This document shows positions 26,565-34,120 of a DNA stretch of 64,000 nt, in pieces. The translations under genes were made by a program, and so were the position numbers. Position 1 is the first letter of the stretch. Each line of letters opens with the position of its first letter. The notes under the pieces were generated by a model, which worked only from the letters and a program-made list of their open reading frames with translations, ran no database searches and was not told the origin of the DNA. This DNA comes from Flavobacterium suncheonense GH29-5 = DSM 17707 (GTDB lineage: Bacteria > Bacteroidota > Bacteroidia > Flavobacteriales > Flavobacteriaceae), in NCBI RefSeq assembly GCF_000430025.1, contig NZ_AUCZ01000003.1, positions 248,001-312,000 on the forward strand. The letters run 5' to 3'.

Positions 26565-27314
26565 TTATTCGTAGAAAAATTGATATGAAATATTTCCTAA
26601 CACACTATCATCATCAACGCATGTAACAGGATAATCACTTGAATTATACGTATAAGTACTTGTCACACTTTCTCCATCTGACTTAGTTAGCATCACAACA
26701 TTGTGGTTTATTCCCTGATCATTTCCTGAATCATAAAAAGAAAGTTTCCCCATACCTAAAACATTTTTGAATGGAGTATTTTTAGTATCATAAGTATAGG
26801 TTTTGGTTACACCTGCATCCATATCCGTCATCACACTGATTTCTCCGTTTAAAAAAGTAACATTTCCGGTACCGGTTTCGTTAGTCTGGGAAGCCAAATC
26901 ACCATCATAATACGTTACTGCAACATTTCCTGACGCATCATATACATAAACCTCTTTGAACCCTAAATCTTCATTATGAAGTAATCGTTGAAAGTTTACT
27001 AATTGCTCATTTTCATTATAAACAAACAAATCGGTTTGCTCCAATTGATCTGTTTCGCTAAAAAACTCCATTTTGGTTATCAAATTCCCTGTATAAGTGA
27101 TGTTTTGGTAGGTTCCATCATCATTTACAGTCTTAATTAATTTATTCCCATTATAGAAATAATCTGTTGTATAAACATCTCCGTTAAAATCTGTTTCGAT
27201 TAATTTCTTTAATAAAACAGGTCCTGATGTATCTTCCGAAGAACTGTCGTTGTCACTGGAACAAGAGGCAAATAAAAGCGCCAAAGCACTAAACGCATAA
27301 ATAAGTTTTTTCAT
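26565..27314 (-). CDS. Lipoprotein, paralogue of the adjacent gene
   Basis: A 249-residue protein from ATG 27314, with lipobox FASC after MKKLIYAFSALALL. It shares block order with the gene at 25514: TDYFYNGNKLIKTVNDDG, then NAVTYYDG-like strands, then TYDTKNTPFKNVLGMGKLSF and a final YTYNSSDYPV block. An acidic Ser/Asp linker (SSDNDSSSEDTSG) follows the lipidated Cys, as in many surface-exposed Bacteroidota lipoproteins. Codons are visibly more AT-rich than in the paralogue. Role unknown. Confidence 0.7.
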   Translation of the reverse strand: MKKLIYAFSALALLFASCSSDNDSSSEDTSGPVLLKKLIETDFNGDVYTTDYFYNGNKLIKTVNDDGTYQNITYTGNLITKMEFFSETDQLEQTDLFVYNENEQLVNFQRLLHNEDLGFKEVYVYDASGNVAVTYYDGDLASQTNETGTGNVTFLNGEISVMTDMDAGVTKTYTYDTKNTPFKNVLGMGKLSFYDSGNDQGINHNVVMLTKSDGESVTSTYTYNSSDYPVTCVDDDSVLGNISYQFFYE

Positions 27315-27387
27315 TTTTTCTAAATAAATTTTAAAAAAAAATAACATTTTCTAGTTATAAAAAAATAAAAAACAATATTATATGTTA

Positions 27388-27422
27388 CAAAAAAAGCCCA
27401 AACCGATAACGATTTGAGCTTT
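27388..27422 (-). terminator. Terminator downstream of alaS
   Basis: On the minus strand AAAGCTCAAATCG, a short loop, CGGTTTGGGCTTT with two G-U pairs, then a U-run from the A-tract at 27388-27395. It is 22 bases beyond the alaS stop codon. Confidence 0.75.
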
Positions 27423-27443
27423 AAAGAAGTATCCTTAAAAATA

Positions 27444-30080
27444 TTATTTCACAAAATCTACGGCTTTTTCCAACGCTTCCTTAATTCCGGCAACGTTTTT
27501 ACCTCCGGCAGTTGCAAAAAACGGTTGTCCGCCTCCGCCACCCTGGATGTATTTTCCAAGCTCGCGAACAACTTGTCCGGCGTTTAAGCCCTTGCTTTCC
27601 ACCAATTCTTTGGAAATGTAGGCTGTAAGCATTGGTTTTTCGTCTGCAGCGGTGGCTAAAACTAAGAATAGGTTGTCTTTGTTTTGTCCTAATTCGTACG
27701 CTAAATCTTTGGCACCGTTCGCATCCAAATCCACCTGAACGGCTAAGAAATCGATGCCGTTGATGTTTTGCAGTTGTGAGGCCAACTCCCCTTTCAGGTT
27801 TTTCGCTTTTTCTTTCAGCAACTGTTCGATTTGTTTTTTCAGTTTGACGTTCTCGTCCTGTAAGGAAACTACGGATTTCAGTACATCCTGAGGATTTTTA
27901 AGCGTTTCTTTAATTTCTTTCAACGCCGATTCCTGAGCTGCAAAGAACTGTTTCACCGCATCGTTGGTAATCGCTTCTATACGACGGATTCCTGCCGCAA
28001 CAGCACCTTCACTGGTAATTTTGAAATGCCAGATATCCGCCGTGTTTTTTACGTGAATTCCGCCGCACAATTCCATGCTTTCGCCGAATTTGATGGCACG
28101 CACTTTATCGCCGTATTTCTCTCCGAACAACGCCATCGCGCCTTCTTCAATTGCCTGTGCAAACGGGATGCTTCTTCTTTCGATAAGCGGTAATTGCTCC
28201 TGAATTCTTGCATTGACAAAATCCTCCACCTGTTGTAATTCCTCATCGGTTACTTTTGCGAAATGTGAGAAGTCGAAACGCAAATAATTAGGTGCCACTA
28301 ACGATCCTTTCTGCTCTACGTGGGTTCCCAAAACCGAACGCAATGCCTGATGTAGCAAGTGCGTCGCTGAGTGATTGCTCGCTGTATGGTTTCTTAAATC
28401 CGTGTTTACTTTTGCCTGAAAACTTCCGTTTACGTTTTCCGGTAAGCTTTTCGCAAAATGCAGGATTAAGTTGTTTTCTTTTTTGGTGTCGATGATTTCG
28501 ATGGTCTCGTTGGCTGAAACTAAGGTTCCTTTATCGCCAACTTGCCCTCCGCCTTCCGGATAGAATGGCGTGTTGTCTAATACGATTTGGTATAATTTCC
28601 CGTCTTTTTTGGAATCCACTTTTCGGAAACGGGTGATTTTCACGTCATTTTCAGTTTGATCGTAGCCTACGAAGGTTTCTACGTTGCCCGGAATTAAAAC
28701 AGTCCAGTCTTCGGTGGAAACTTCGGAAGCGGCACGGGAACGCGCTTTTTGTTCCGCCATCGATTTTTCGAACTCGTTCTCGTTGAAGGACATGCCTTTT
28801 TCTTTCAGAATCAACGCGGTTAAATCTTTAGGAAACCCGAACGTATCGTACAATTCGAAGGCTTTTTCCCCTGAAACTTCGTTGCCTTTGGTCTCGGTTA
28901 CTACATTTTCCAACAACTGTAACCCTTGGTCTAAGGTTCTTAGGAAAGACGCTTCTTCTTCTTTAATTACATTGGAAACCAGATTTTTCTGCGCCACAAT
29001 TTCCGGGAAGAAAGCGCCCATCTGATTGGCCAATACCTCAACCAACTGATAAATAAAAGGCTCTTTGGTATCTAAAAACGTAAACCCGTAACGGATCGCA
29101 CGACGCAAAATACGACGAATTACATAACCCGCTCCGTTGTTGGACGGCAACTGACCGTCAGCAATCGCAAAGGCAACCGCGCGCACGTGGTCTACAATAA
29201 CGCGAATCGCAATATTGGTTTTATTTTGCTCCTCGCTGATGTTTTTAACTTCGTTATTGGTATATTTTTTTCCGGTGATTTGCTCCACTTTTTCAATAAG
29301 CGGTGTGAATACATCGGTGTCGTAGTTGGACGTTACTTTCTGCATCGCCATACACAAACGCTCGAAGCCCATTCCGGTATCTACGTGTTGTGCAGGAAGT
29401 TTTTCCAGGGAACCATCGGCTTTACGGTTGAATTCCATGAATACGTTGTTCCAGATTTCAACGACCTGCGGATGATCGGCGTTTACAAAATCACGTCCTG
29501 GAACGGCTGCTCTTTCGGCATCAGTACGCAAATCAATATGAATTTCTGAACAAGGCCCACACGGTCCCTGATCGCCCATTTCCCAGAAGTTGTCTTTTTT
29601 GTTTCCTAAAATGATGCGGTCTTCCGAAACGTATTGTTTCCAAATGTCGAAAGCTTCTTGGTCAAACGGTACGTTCTCAGCCGGATTTCCTTCAAAAACG
29701 GAAACGTACAAACGGTCTTTATCCAGTTTCAAAACTTCGGTTAGGAATTCCCAAGCCCATGCTAACGCCTCTTTTTTGAAGTAATCGCCAAACGACCAGT
29801 TCCCCAACATTTCAAACATAGTGTGGTGATAGGTATCAAAACCTACATCTTCCAAATCGTTGTGCTTTCCGGAAACGCGAAGACATTTTTGCGTATCGGC
29901 GATTCTTGGTGATTTCGGTGTTCCGTTGCCTAAGAAAAACTCTTTGAACTGAGCCATCCCAGAATTGTTAAACATCAAGGTAGGATCGTCTTTTAAAACA
30001 ATCGGCGCGGAAGGCACGATTAAGTGGCCTTTGCTTTCAAAAAAATCAAGGTAAGCCTTACGAATGTCTTGTGATTTCAT
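27444..30080 (-). CDS. alaS: Alanyl-tRNA synthetase
   Basis: Charges tRNA-Ala and edits misacylated Ser/Gly. 878 residues, the normal length. The class II catalytic core is at the N-terminus ([16 protein letters not shown], then [13 protein letters not shown] and [16 protein letters not shown]), and [17 protein letters not shown] marks the tRNA-binding region. The editing domain has the zinc motif HSATHLLH and a downstream CGGIHVKNT. The C-Ala domain ends with the Gly-rich [16 protein letters not shown]. It is a single gene with a long upstream region that holds repeat copy B. Confidence 0.97.
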   Translation of the reverse strand: MKSQDIRKAYLDFFESKGHLIVPSAPIVLKDDPTLMFNNSGMAQFKEFFLGNGTPKSPRIADTQKCLRVSGKHNDLEDVGFDTYHHTMFEMLGNWSFGDYFKKEALAWAWEFLTEVLKLDKDRLYVSVFEGNPAENVPFDQEAFDIWKQYVSEDRIILGNKKDNFWEMGDQGPCGPCSEIHIDLRTDAERAAVPGRDFVNADHPQVVEIWNNVFMEFNRKADGSLEKLPAQHVDTGMGFERLCMAMQKVTSNYDTDVFTPLIEKVEQITGKKYTNNEVKNISEEQNKTNIAIRVIVDHVRAVAFAIADGQLPSNNGAGYVIRRILRRAIRYGFTFLDTKEPFIYQLVEVLANQMGAFFPEIVAQKNLVSNVIKEEEASFLRTLDQGLQLLENVVTETKGNEVSGEKAFELYDTFGFPKDLTALILKEKGMSFNENEFEKSMAEQKARSRAASEVSTEDWTVLIPGNVETFVGYDQTENDVKITRFRKVDSKKDGKLYQIVLDNTPFYPEGGGQVGDKGTLVSANETIEIIDTKKENNLILHFAKSLPENVNGSFQAKVNTDLRNHTASNHSATHLLHQALRSVLGTHVEQKGSLVAPNYLRFDFSHFAKVTDEELQQVEDFVNARIQEQLPLIERRSIPFAQAIEEGAMALFGEKYGDKVRAIKFGESMELCGGIHVKNTADIWHFKITSEGAVAAGIRRIEAITNDAVKQFFAAQESALKEIKETLKNPQDVLKSVVSLQDENVKLKKQIEQLLKEKAKNLKGELASQLQNINGIDFLAVQVDLDANGAKDLAYELGQNKDNLFLVLATAADEKPMLTAYISKELVESKGLNAGQVVRELGKYIQGGGGGQPFFATAGGKNVAGIKEALEKAVDFVK

Positions 30081-30156
30081 TTTTTTATTCGTTTATGCGG
30101 TAATCTGATGATTTGGTTATTCGGAAAATTCACAAACAAACAAAACCACGAATCCG

Positions 30157-30164
30157 CAAATTTA
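30157..30164 (-). promoter_or_regulatory. -7 element candidate for alaS
   Basis: The minus strand reads TAAATTTG at 30164-30157, an exact TAnnTTTG, about 77 bases upstream of the alaS start. No good -33 TTG at the usual spacing. Confidence 0.35.
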
Positions 30165-30189
30165 TTTATACATTACAAAAAGTAAAATG

Positions 30190-30265
30190 GCTGCTCCTTT
30201 AGCCCTGATGGGAGCGGTATCTTTTTATACCTGTCAGGTATAAAAAATTTAGCGGACAGCAGGAA
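30190..30265 (+). repeat. Dispersed intergenic hairpin repeat, copy B
   Basis: CCTTTAGCCCTGATGGGAG then CGG, a perfect hairpin TTTTTATACCT-gtc-AGGTATAAAAA (30222-30246), then AGCGGACAGC. The flanks match copy C at 42019 almost base for base, while the hairpin sequence differs. It lies between divergent alaS and the M23 peptidase gene. The remainder of 30081-30402 holds promoter-like AT sequence but no gene. Confidence 0.65.
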
Positions 30266-30402
30266 TAGGGTTTCCAAACAGGCCAAATGTTTCGCTTCAA
30301 AAACCGATTAATTTGAAACATTTTTTAAATTTGTTCGTATAACCCTTACAACTGGTTCGCAGGCACCATTTTATAAGCTGCAAAAATAGTATATTTTAGA
30401 AC

Positions 30403-31380
30403 ATGGCGAAGGTAAAATATGTTTACGATCCTGAAAAATTAGCCTATCGGAAAATCAAACCGAGGAAAGCGCGTAAATTCGGCTATTTTGCCTTGTTTCT
30501 GGTGGCTTCGGCGCTGTTTGGCTTTTTGTGTTTTGTGGTACTTTTGAACACTTCGTATTTTGAAACACCGAAAGACCGCATGATGGCGCGCGAAATCGAC
30601 AACATGAAAATCAATTACGCGATCCTGAACAAACGTCTCGAAGCGCTCAACGAAACCCTGAACGACCTGGAAGACCGCGACAACAATGTGTACCGGGCCT
30701 ATTTTAACAGTGCGCCGATTGACGAGGAATTGCGAAAAGGCAAAGTTCCGGCAAAAAACCGCTATAAGGAACTCGAAGGCTACAACAATTCGGATTTGGT
30801 AATCAATACGGCCAAAAAACTGGATTTGATGGCCAATCAGATGGTATTTCAGTCGAAATCGCTGGACGAAATTGTAAAGCTGGCAAAAGGAAAAGAGAAA
30901 TTGTTAGCGGCGATTCCGGCTATTCAACCGGTAAAAAATGAAGAGTTAAAGCAAATGGCTTCCGGCTACGGCTACCGAAGCGACCCGTTTACCAAAGTGC
31001 GGAAATTCCACAAAGGCATGGATTTCTCGGCAAGAACCGGAACACCAATTTATGCCACCGGCGACGGCGTGGTGGAACGGGCGGATGCGTCGCTTTCAGG
31101 CTACGGAAATCACATTGAAATCCGTCACGGCTATGGTTACAAAACGCTGTATGCACATTTGAGCAAGTACAAGGCAAAACCGGGACAACGGGTAAAACGG
31201 GGTGATATCATCGGCTATGTGGGAAGTACCGGACGTAGTGAAGCGCCGCATTTGCATTACGAAGTATACCAAAACGGAAAAGTGGTGAACCCGCTGAATT
31301 TTTATTACGGCTCGATTTCGGCCAAAGAATATGTTGTAATTTCACAGATTGCGAATCAGGAAAACCAGTCGTTAGACTAA
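30403..31380 (+). CDS. M23 family metallopeptidase, membrane-anchored
   Basis: A 325-residue predicted peptidoglycan endopeptidase or divisome/envelope factor. One transmembrane segment (about 25-50, FGYFALFLVASALFGFL) is followed by a coiled coil (about 65-160) and the M23/LytM domain (about 185-300). The metal and catalytic motifs are complete: GYRSDPFTKVRKFHKGMDF (HxxxD) and APHLHYEV (HxH), so it can be an active enzyme, unlike EnvC-type activators. The topology places the domain in the periplasm. It is upstream of a MerR regulator, with a purine-rich spacer between. Confidence 0.9.
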   Translation: MAKVKYVYDPEKLAYRKIKPRKARKFGYFALFLVASALFGFLCFVVLLNTSYFETPKDRMMAREIDNMKINYAILNKRLEALNETLNDLEDRDNNVYRAYFNSAPIDEELRKGKVPAKNRYKELEGYNNSDLVINTAKKLDLMANQMVFQSKSLDEIVKLAKGKEKLLAAIPAIQPVKNEELKQMASGYGYRSDPFTKVRKFHKGMDFSARTGTPIYATGDGVVERADASLSGYGNHIEIRHGYGYKTLYAHLSKYKAKPGQRVKRGDIIGYVGSTGRSEAPHLHYEVYQNGKVVNPLNFYYGSISAKEYVVISQIANQENQSLD

Positions 31381-31480
31381 GGGAAAAGTGAGAAAGGAAA
31401 AGAAAACAAGAGAAAAAAGAGGAAACCAACTTTGACACATCTCACAACTTATCCCTTACGACTTATCCCTCAAAACAATT
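31381..31480. repeat. Purine-rich low-complexity spacer
   Basis: A run of A/G-only words (GGGAAAAGTGAGAAAGG and similar) is followed by pyrimidine-rich TTATCCCTTACGACTTATCCC. A related purine/pyrimidine pair with AAGGGATAAG and CTTATCCCTT occurs at 38364-38411. No gene or promoter is seen in it. Confidence 0.4.
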
Positions 31481-31489
31481 AACTAAAAA

Positions 31490-31819
31490 ATGCATTTAGA
31501 CTTACCAGAGAAAAGATATTACAGCATCGGCGAATTGGCCAAGGCTTTCGACGTGAATGCTTCCTTAATCCGTTTTTGGGACAAGGAATTCGATATTCTG
31601 AAACCAAAAAAGAATGCTAAAGGCAATCGTATGTTTACCCCGGAAGACGTAAAAAACCTGCAATTGATTTACCATTTGGTAAAAGAACGCGGTTTCACGC
31701 TGGATGGTGCCAAAGTGCATCTGAAAGAAGGACAGAAAAAAACGCTGGATAAATTTGAGGTTATCAGTAAATTAGAAGCAATTAAAGCACAATTGACAAA
31801 CATCAAAAACGAATTGTAA
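31490..31819 (+). CDS. MerR family transcriptional regulator
   Basis: A 109-residue DNA-binding protein with an N-terminal winged HTH: RYYSIGELAKAFDVNASLIR, FWDKEFDILKPKKNAKGNRMF and the wing TPEDVKNLQLIYHLVKERGF. A short coiled coil follows and no effector-binding cysteines are visible, so it is a minimal MerR protein whose signal is unknown. It lies between the M23 peptidase and the LemA operon on the same strand, and may be co-transcribed with either. Confidence 0.88.
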   Translation: MHLDLPEKRYYSIGELAKAFDVNASLIRFWDKEFDILKPKKNAKGNRMFTPEDVKNLQLIYHLVKERGFTLDGAKVHLKEGQKKTLDKFEVISKLEAIKAQLTNIKNEL

Positions 31820-31875
31820 GTAACAATTTATAAAACGACAGACTAATACAAAAAACAATTTTTAAAACTAGACAC

Positions 31876-32484
31876 ATGAGAAAATTTGCACCAATTTTAG
31901 TAGGTATTGGACTTTTAGTAATCCTTGGGTTTTGGTACATGGGAATAAAAAACGGAGCTATCCGTGAAAATCAGGCTGTAGGCAAAGAATGGGGTAACGT
32001 AGAAACTTCCTACCAGAGAAGAAACGACCTTATCGGCAACCTGGTTAAAACCGTTAAAGGGGCAGCCGATTTTGAAAAAGGTACTTTAACAGCTGTTATT
32101 GAAGCCCGTGCAAAAGCAACACAGGTTACTATCGACCCTTCAAATGTTACACCGGAACAATTAGCGCAGTTCAATCAGGCACAGGGCGGTGTTTCTTCTG
32201 CTTTATCAAGATTATTGGTAACTGTGGAACAATATCCGGATTTGAAAGCTAACGCTAACTTCTTAAAATTACAAGACGAATTAGCCAGTACAGAAAACCA
32301 AATCTTAACAGCAAGAACACGTTTCAACGAAGCCGTTCAGAGCTACAACAATTATATCTTAAAAATCCCGAACAACTGGTTCTTATCGGAATACAAAGAG
32401 AAACCTTTCTTTGATGCCGTAGCAGGTGCTGAAAAACCAGTGGATGTGGAGTTCAATTTTGACAACAACCAAGAGAAAAAATAA
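31876..32484 (+). CDS. LemA family protein
   Basis: A 202-residue membrane-anchored protein: an N-terminal transmembrane helix (APILVGIGLLVILGFWYMGI), then the LemA four-helix domain with VGKEWGNVETSYQRRNDLIG, LVKTVKGAADFEKGTL and FNEAVQSYNNYILKIPNNW. It is the first gene of a tight three-gene operon with two TPM-domain proteins, with one-base overlaps (TAATG). This is a common arrangement in which LemA probably scaffolds the TPM proteins at the inner membrane; the biochemical role is unclear. Confidence 0.92.
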   Translation: MRKFAPILVGIGLLVILGFWYMGIKNGAIRENQAVGKEWGNVETSYQRRNDLIGNLVKTVKGAADFEKGTLTAVIEARAKATQVTIDPSNVTPEQLAQFNQAQGGVSSALSRLLVTVEQYPDLKANANFLKLQDELASTENQILTARTRFNEAVQSYNNYILKIPNNWFLSEYKEKPFFDAVAGAEKPVDVEFNFDNNQEKK

Positions 32485-32921
32485 TGTCTTTAACTGAAGA
32501 TTTTCTGACCCCGGAAGACGAAAAAGAAATCGTGCACGCGATTGCAATAGCCGAAAAAAACACTTCCGGCGAAATCCGGGTTCACATTGAAGCGCATACT
32601 GAAAAACCTCCGCTCGAAAGGGCTCAGGAGGTTTTTCACGCTTTAGGCATGAACAATACCGAAGCACGCAACGGCGTTTTGTTTTACGTGGGGGTTCAGG
32701 ACCATACATTTGCGATTATCGGAGACGAAGGCATCGACACAGTGGTGGAAGCCGATTTCTGGGATTGCACCAAAGACCTTGTGATTGCACATTTCAAAAA
32801 CAAACGTTTCAAACAAGGCCTGGTGGAAGGCATCTTAAGAGCCGGTGAACGCTTAAAACTTTACTTCCCGTATCAAAGCGATGACACCAACGAATTATCT
32901 AACGAAATATCCAAGGGATAA
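32484..32921 (+). CDS. TPM domain protein, soluble
   Basis: A 145-residue single TPM domain (TLP18.3/Psb32/MOLO-1): FLTPEDEKEIVHAIAIAEKN, TSGEIRVHIEAHTE, GVLFYVGVQDHTFAIIGDEG and the C-terminal helical part VEGILRAGERLKLYFP. There is no signal peptide or transmembrane segment, so it is cytosolic, unlike its partner at 32921. It overlaps both neighbours by one base, giving translational coupling. Confidence 0.88.
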   Translation: MSLTEDFLTPEDEKEIVHAIAIAEKNTSGEIRVHIEAHTEKPPLERAQEVFHALGMNNTEARNGVLFYVGVQDHTFAIIGDEGIDTVVEADFWDCTKDLVIAHFKNKRFKQGLVEGILRAGERLKLYFPYQSDDTNELSNEISKG

Positions 32922-33718
32922 TGACAAACTTCCTTTTAAAATTGATAAAATTCTCCGTTACGGTAACCTTGCTGTTATTGCACCAGTTGGGGTTTGCGCA
33001 ATTTGACATTCCTAAAAAACCGGATTTTCAAACCAGTGTTTACGATTACGCCAATTTGTTGAGTACAACGGAAAAACAACTACTGGAAGAAAAACTTATT
33101 CGGTATTCAGATTCGACCACCACGCAAATTGTAGTCATTACCATTGAAGATTTAAAAGGCGAAGACATCGGGATTTTAACGCCGAAATGGGCCCACACCT
33201 GGGGCATCGGACAAGCCAAGGAAGACAACGGGATTTTAATTTTACTTTCCAAAAACGACCGCAAAATCTGGATTGCTCCGGGTTATGGCGTAGAAGACCG
33301 GCTCACAGCAGGCATTAACGGGGAATTAATCCGCAACATCATCATTCCGGAATTTAAGGCCGGGAGTTTCTACAGCGGATTAAACAAAGGCGCGGATGCC
33401 ATTTTTGAAGTACTCAAAGGCAAATACAAAGGCAGCCGTATAGCCGATAAACCGGAAGACATCGGCATCGGGAAAATTATTTTCTTCATCATTCTGTTCA
33501 TCATTATCATCATCATTCTTTCCAAAAGCAATAAAGGTGGAGGAAGTGGTGGCCGTTTTTCCGGACCGGATTTAGGCGACATCATTATCTTAAGCAGCTT
33601 AGGCCGTGGCGGTTTTGGCGGCGGAAGTTCTTCTGGTGGTGGATTTGGCGGCGGCGGCTTTGGTGGCGGTTTCGGAGGTGGCGGATTTTCCGGAGGTGGT
33701 GCAGGAGGAAGTTGGTAA
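32921..33718 (+). CDS. TPM domain membrane protein with Gly-rich tail (YgcG-like)
   Basis: A 265-residue protein: signal peptide ending LGFAQ; periplasmic TPM domain about 35-165 (VYDYANLLSTTEKQLLEEKL, TTQIVVITIEDLKGEDI, ILILLSKNDRKIWIAPGYGV); a transmembrane helix about 185-205; and a C-terminal tail of about 55 residues almost entirely Gly/Ser/Phe (GGFGGG repeats). This is the typical YgcG architecture. Last gene of the lemA-TPM-TPM operon, followed by a terminator. The tail is predicted cytosolic. Confidence 0.9.
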   Translation: MTNFLLKLIKFSVTVTLLLLHQLGFAQFDIPKKPDFQTSVYDYANLLSTTEKQLLEEKLIRYSDSTTTQIVVITIEDLKGEDIGILTPKWAHTWGIGQAKEDNGILILLSKNDRKIWIAPGYGVEDRLTAGINGELIRNIIIPEFKAGSFYSGLNKGADAIFEVLKGKYKGSRIADKPEDIGIGKIIFFIILFIIIIIILSKSNKGGGSGGRFSGPDLGDIIILSSLGRGGFGGGSSSGGGFGGGGFGGGFGGGGFSGGGAGGSW

Positions 33719-33764
33719 AACAACGCTTTGTTTTCAGGCACGATTTTCAGTAAAACATATAAAC

Positions 33765-33795
33765 AAAAGAGATTGTTTTCGCAATCTCTTTTTAT
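33765..33795 (+). terminator. Terminator after the LemA/TPM operon
   Basis: AAAAGAGATTG (33765-33775), loop TTTTCG, CAATCTCTTTT (33782-33792) with T-rich continuation. Confidence 0.88.
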
Positions 33796-33858
33796 TTATT
33801 ACCACTTCCTTAACGCTCAATTTCCCTTTAAAAACGTAACTTTAAGAGAAAAAGAATC

Positions 33859-34071
33859 ATGAAAAACTATGCAATTAAACTGGTGTGGGCAACCACCTTG
33901 TATGTTTTTGCATTTGCGGTTTTATGTCAGACGGATGTTTCGTATAACGTATTGGTGGGATTACTGCTATTCGGTTTTCTGTTGATTCCTTATATGGTGT
34001 ATACTGTGCTTACTGACGACTACACAACTACAAAAACATTTCGGGACTGGTATGAAGATCATGCGGTATAA
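33859..34071 (+). CDS. Small two-helix membrane protein, unknown
   Basis: A 70-residue protein with two predicted transmembrane helices (LVWATTLYVFAFAVL and YNVLVGLLLFGFLLIPYMVY) joined by a short loop, and a charged C-terminal tail (TKTFRDWYEDHAV). It is bounded by terminators on both sides, so it is a separate transcription unit. I recognise no family. Confidence 0.65.
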   Translation: MKNYAIKLVWATTLYVFAFAVLCQTDVSYNVLVGLLLFGFLLIPYMVYTVLTDDYTTTKTFRDWYEDHAV

Positions 34072-34086
34072 TCTTCATTAGCCCTT

Positions 34087-34120
34087 AAAAAAAAGAGACT
34101 GTTTTGCAGTCTCTTTTTTT
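34087..34120. terminator. Bidirectional terminator between the small membrane gene and the receptor gene
   Basis: A stem AGAGACTG (34094-34101), loop TTTTG, CAGTCTCT (34107-34114), flanked by A-runs on the left and T-runs on the right. It can stop both converging transcripts and touches the stop codon of the minus-strand gene at 34119. Confidence 0.85.

Noticed and set aside
33370..33741. A Pro-rich minus-strand frame
   Set aside because: It is the antisense image of the Gly-rich tail of the TPM protein. Its composition is a direct consequence of GGC/GGT codons.
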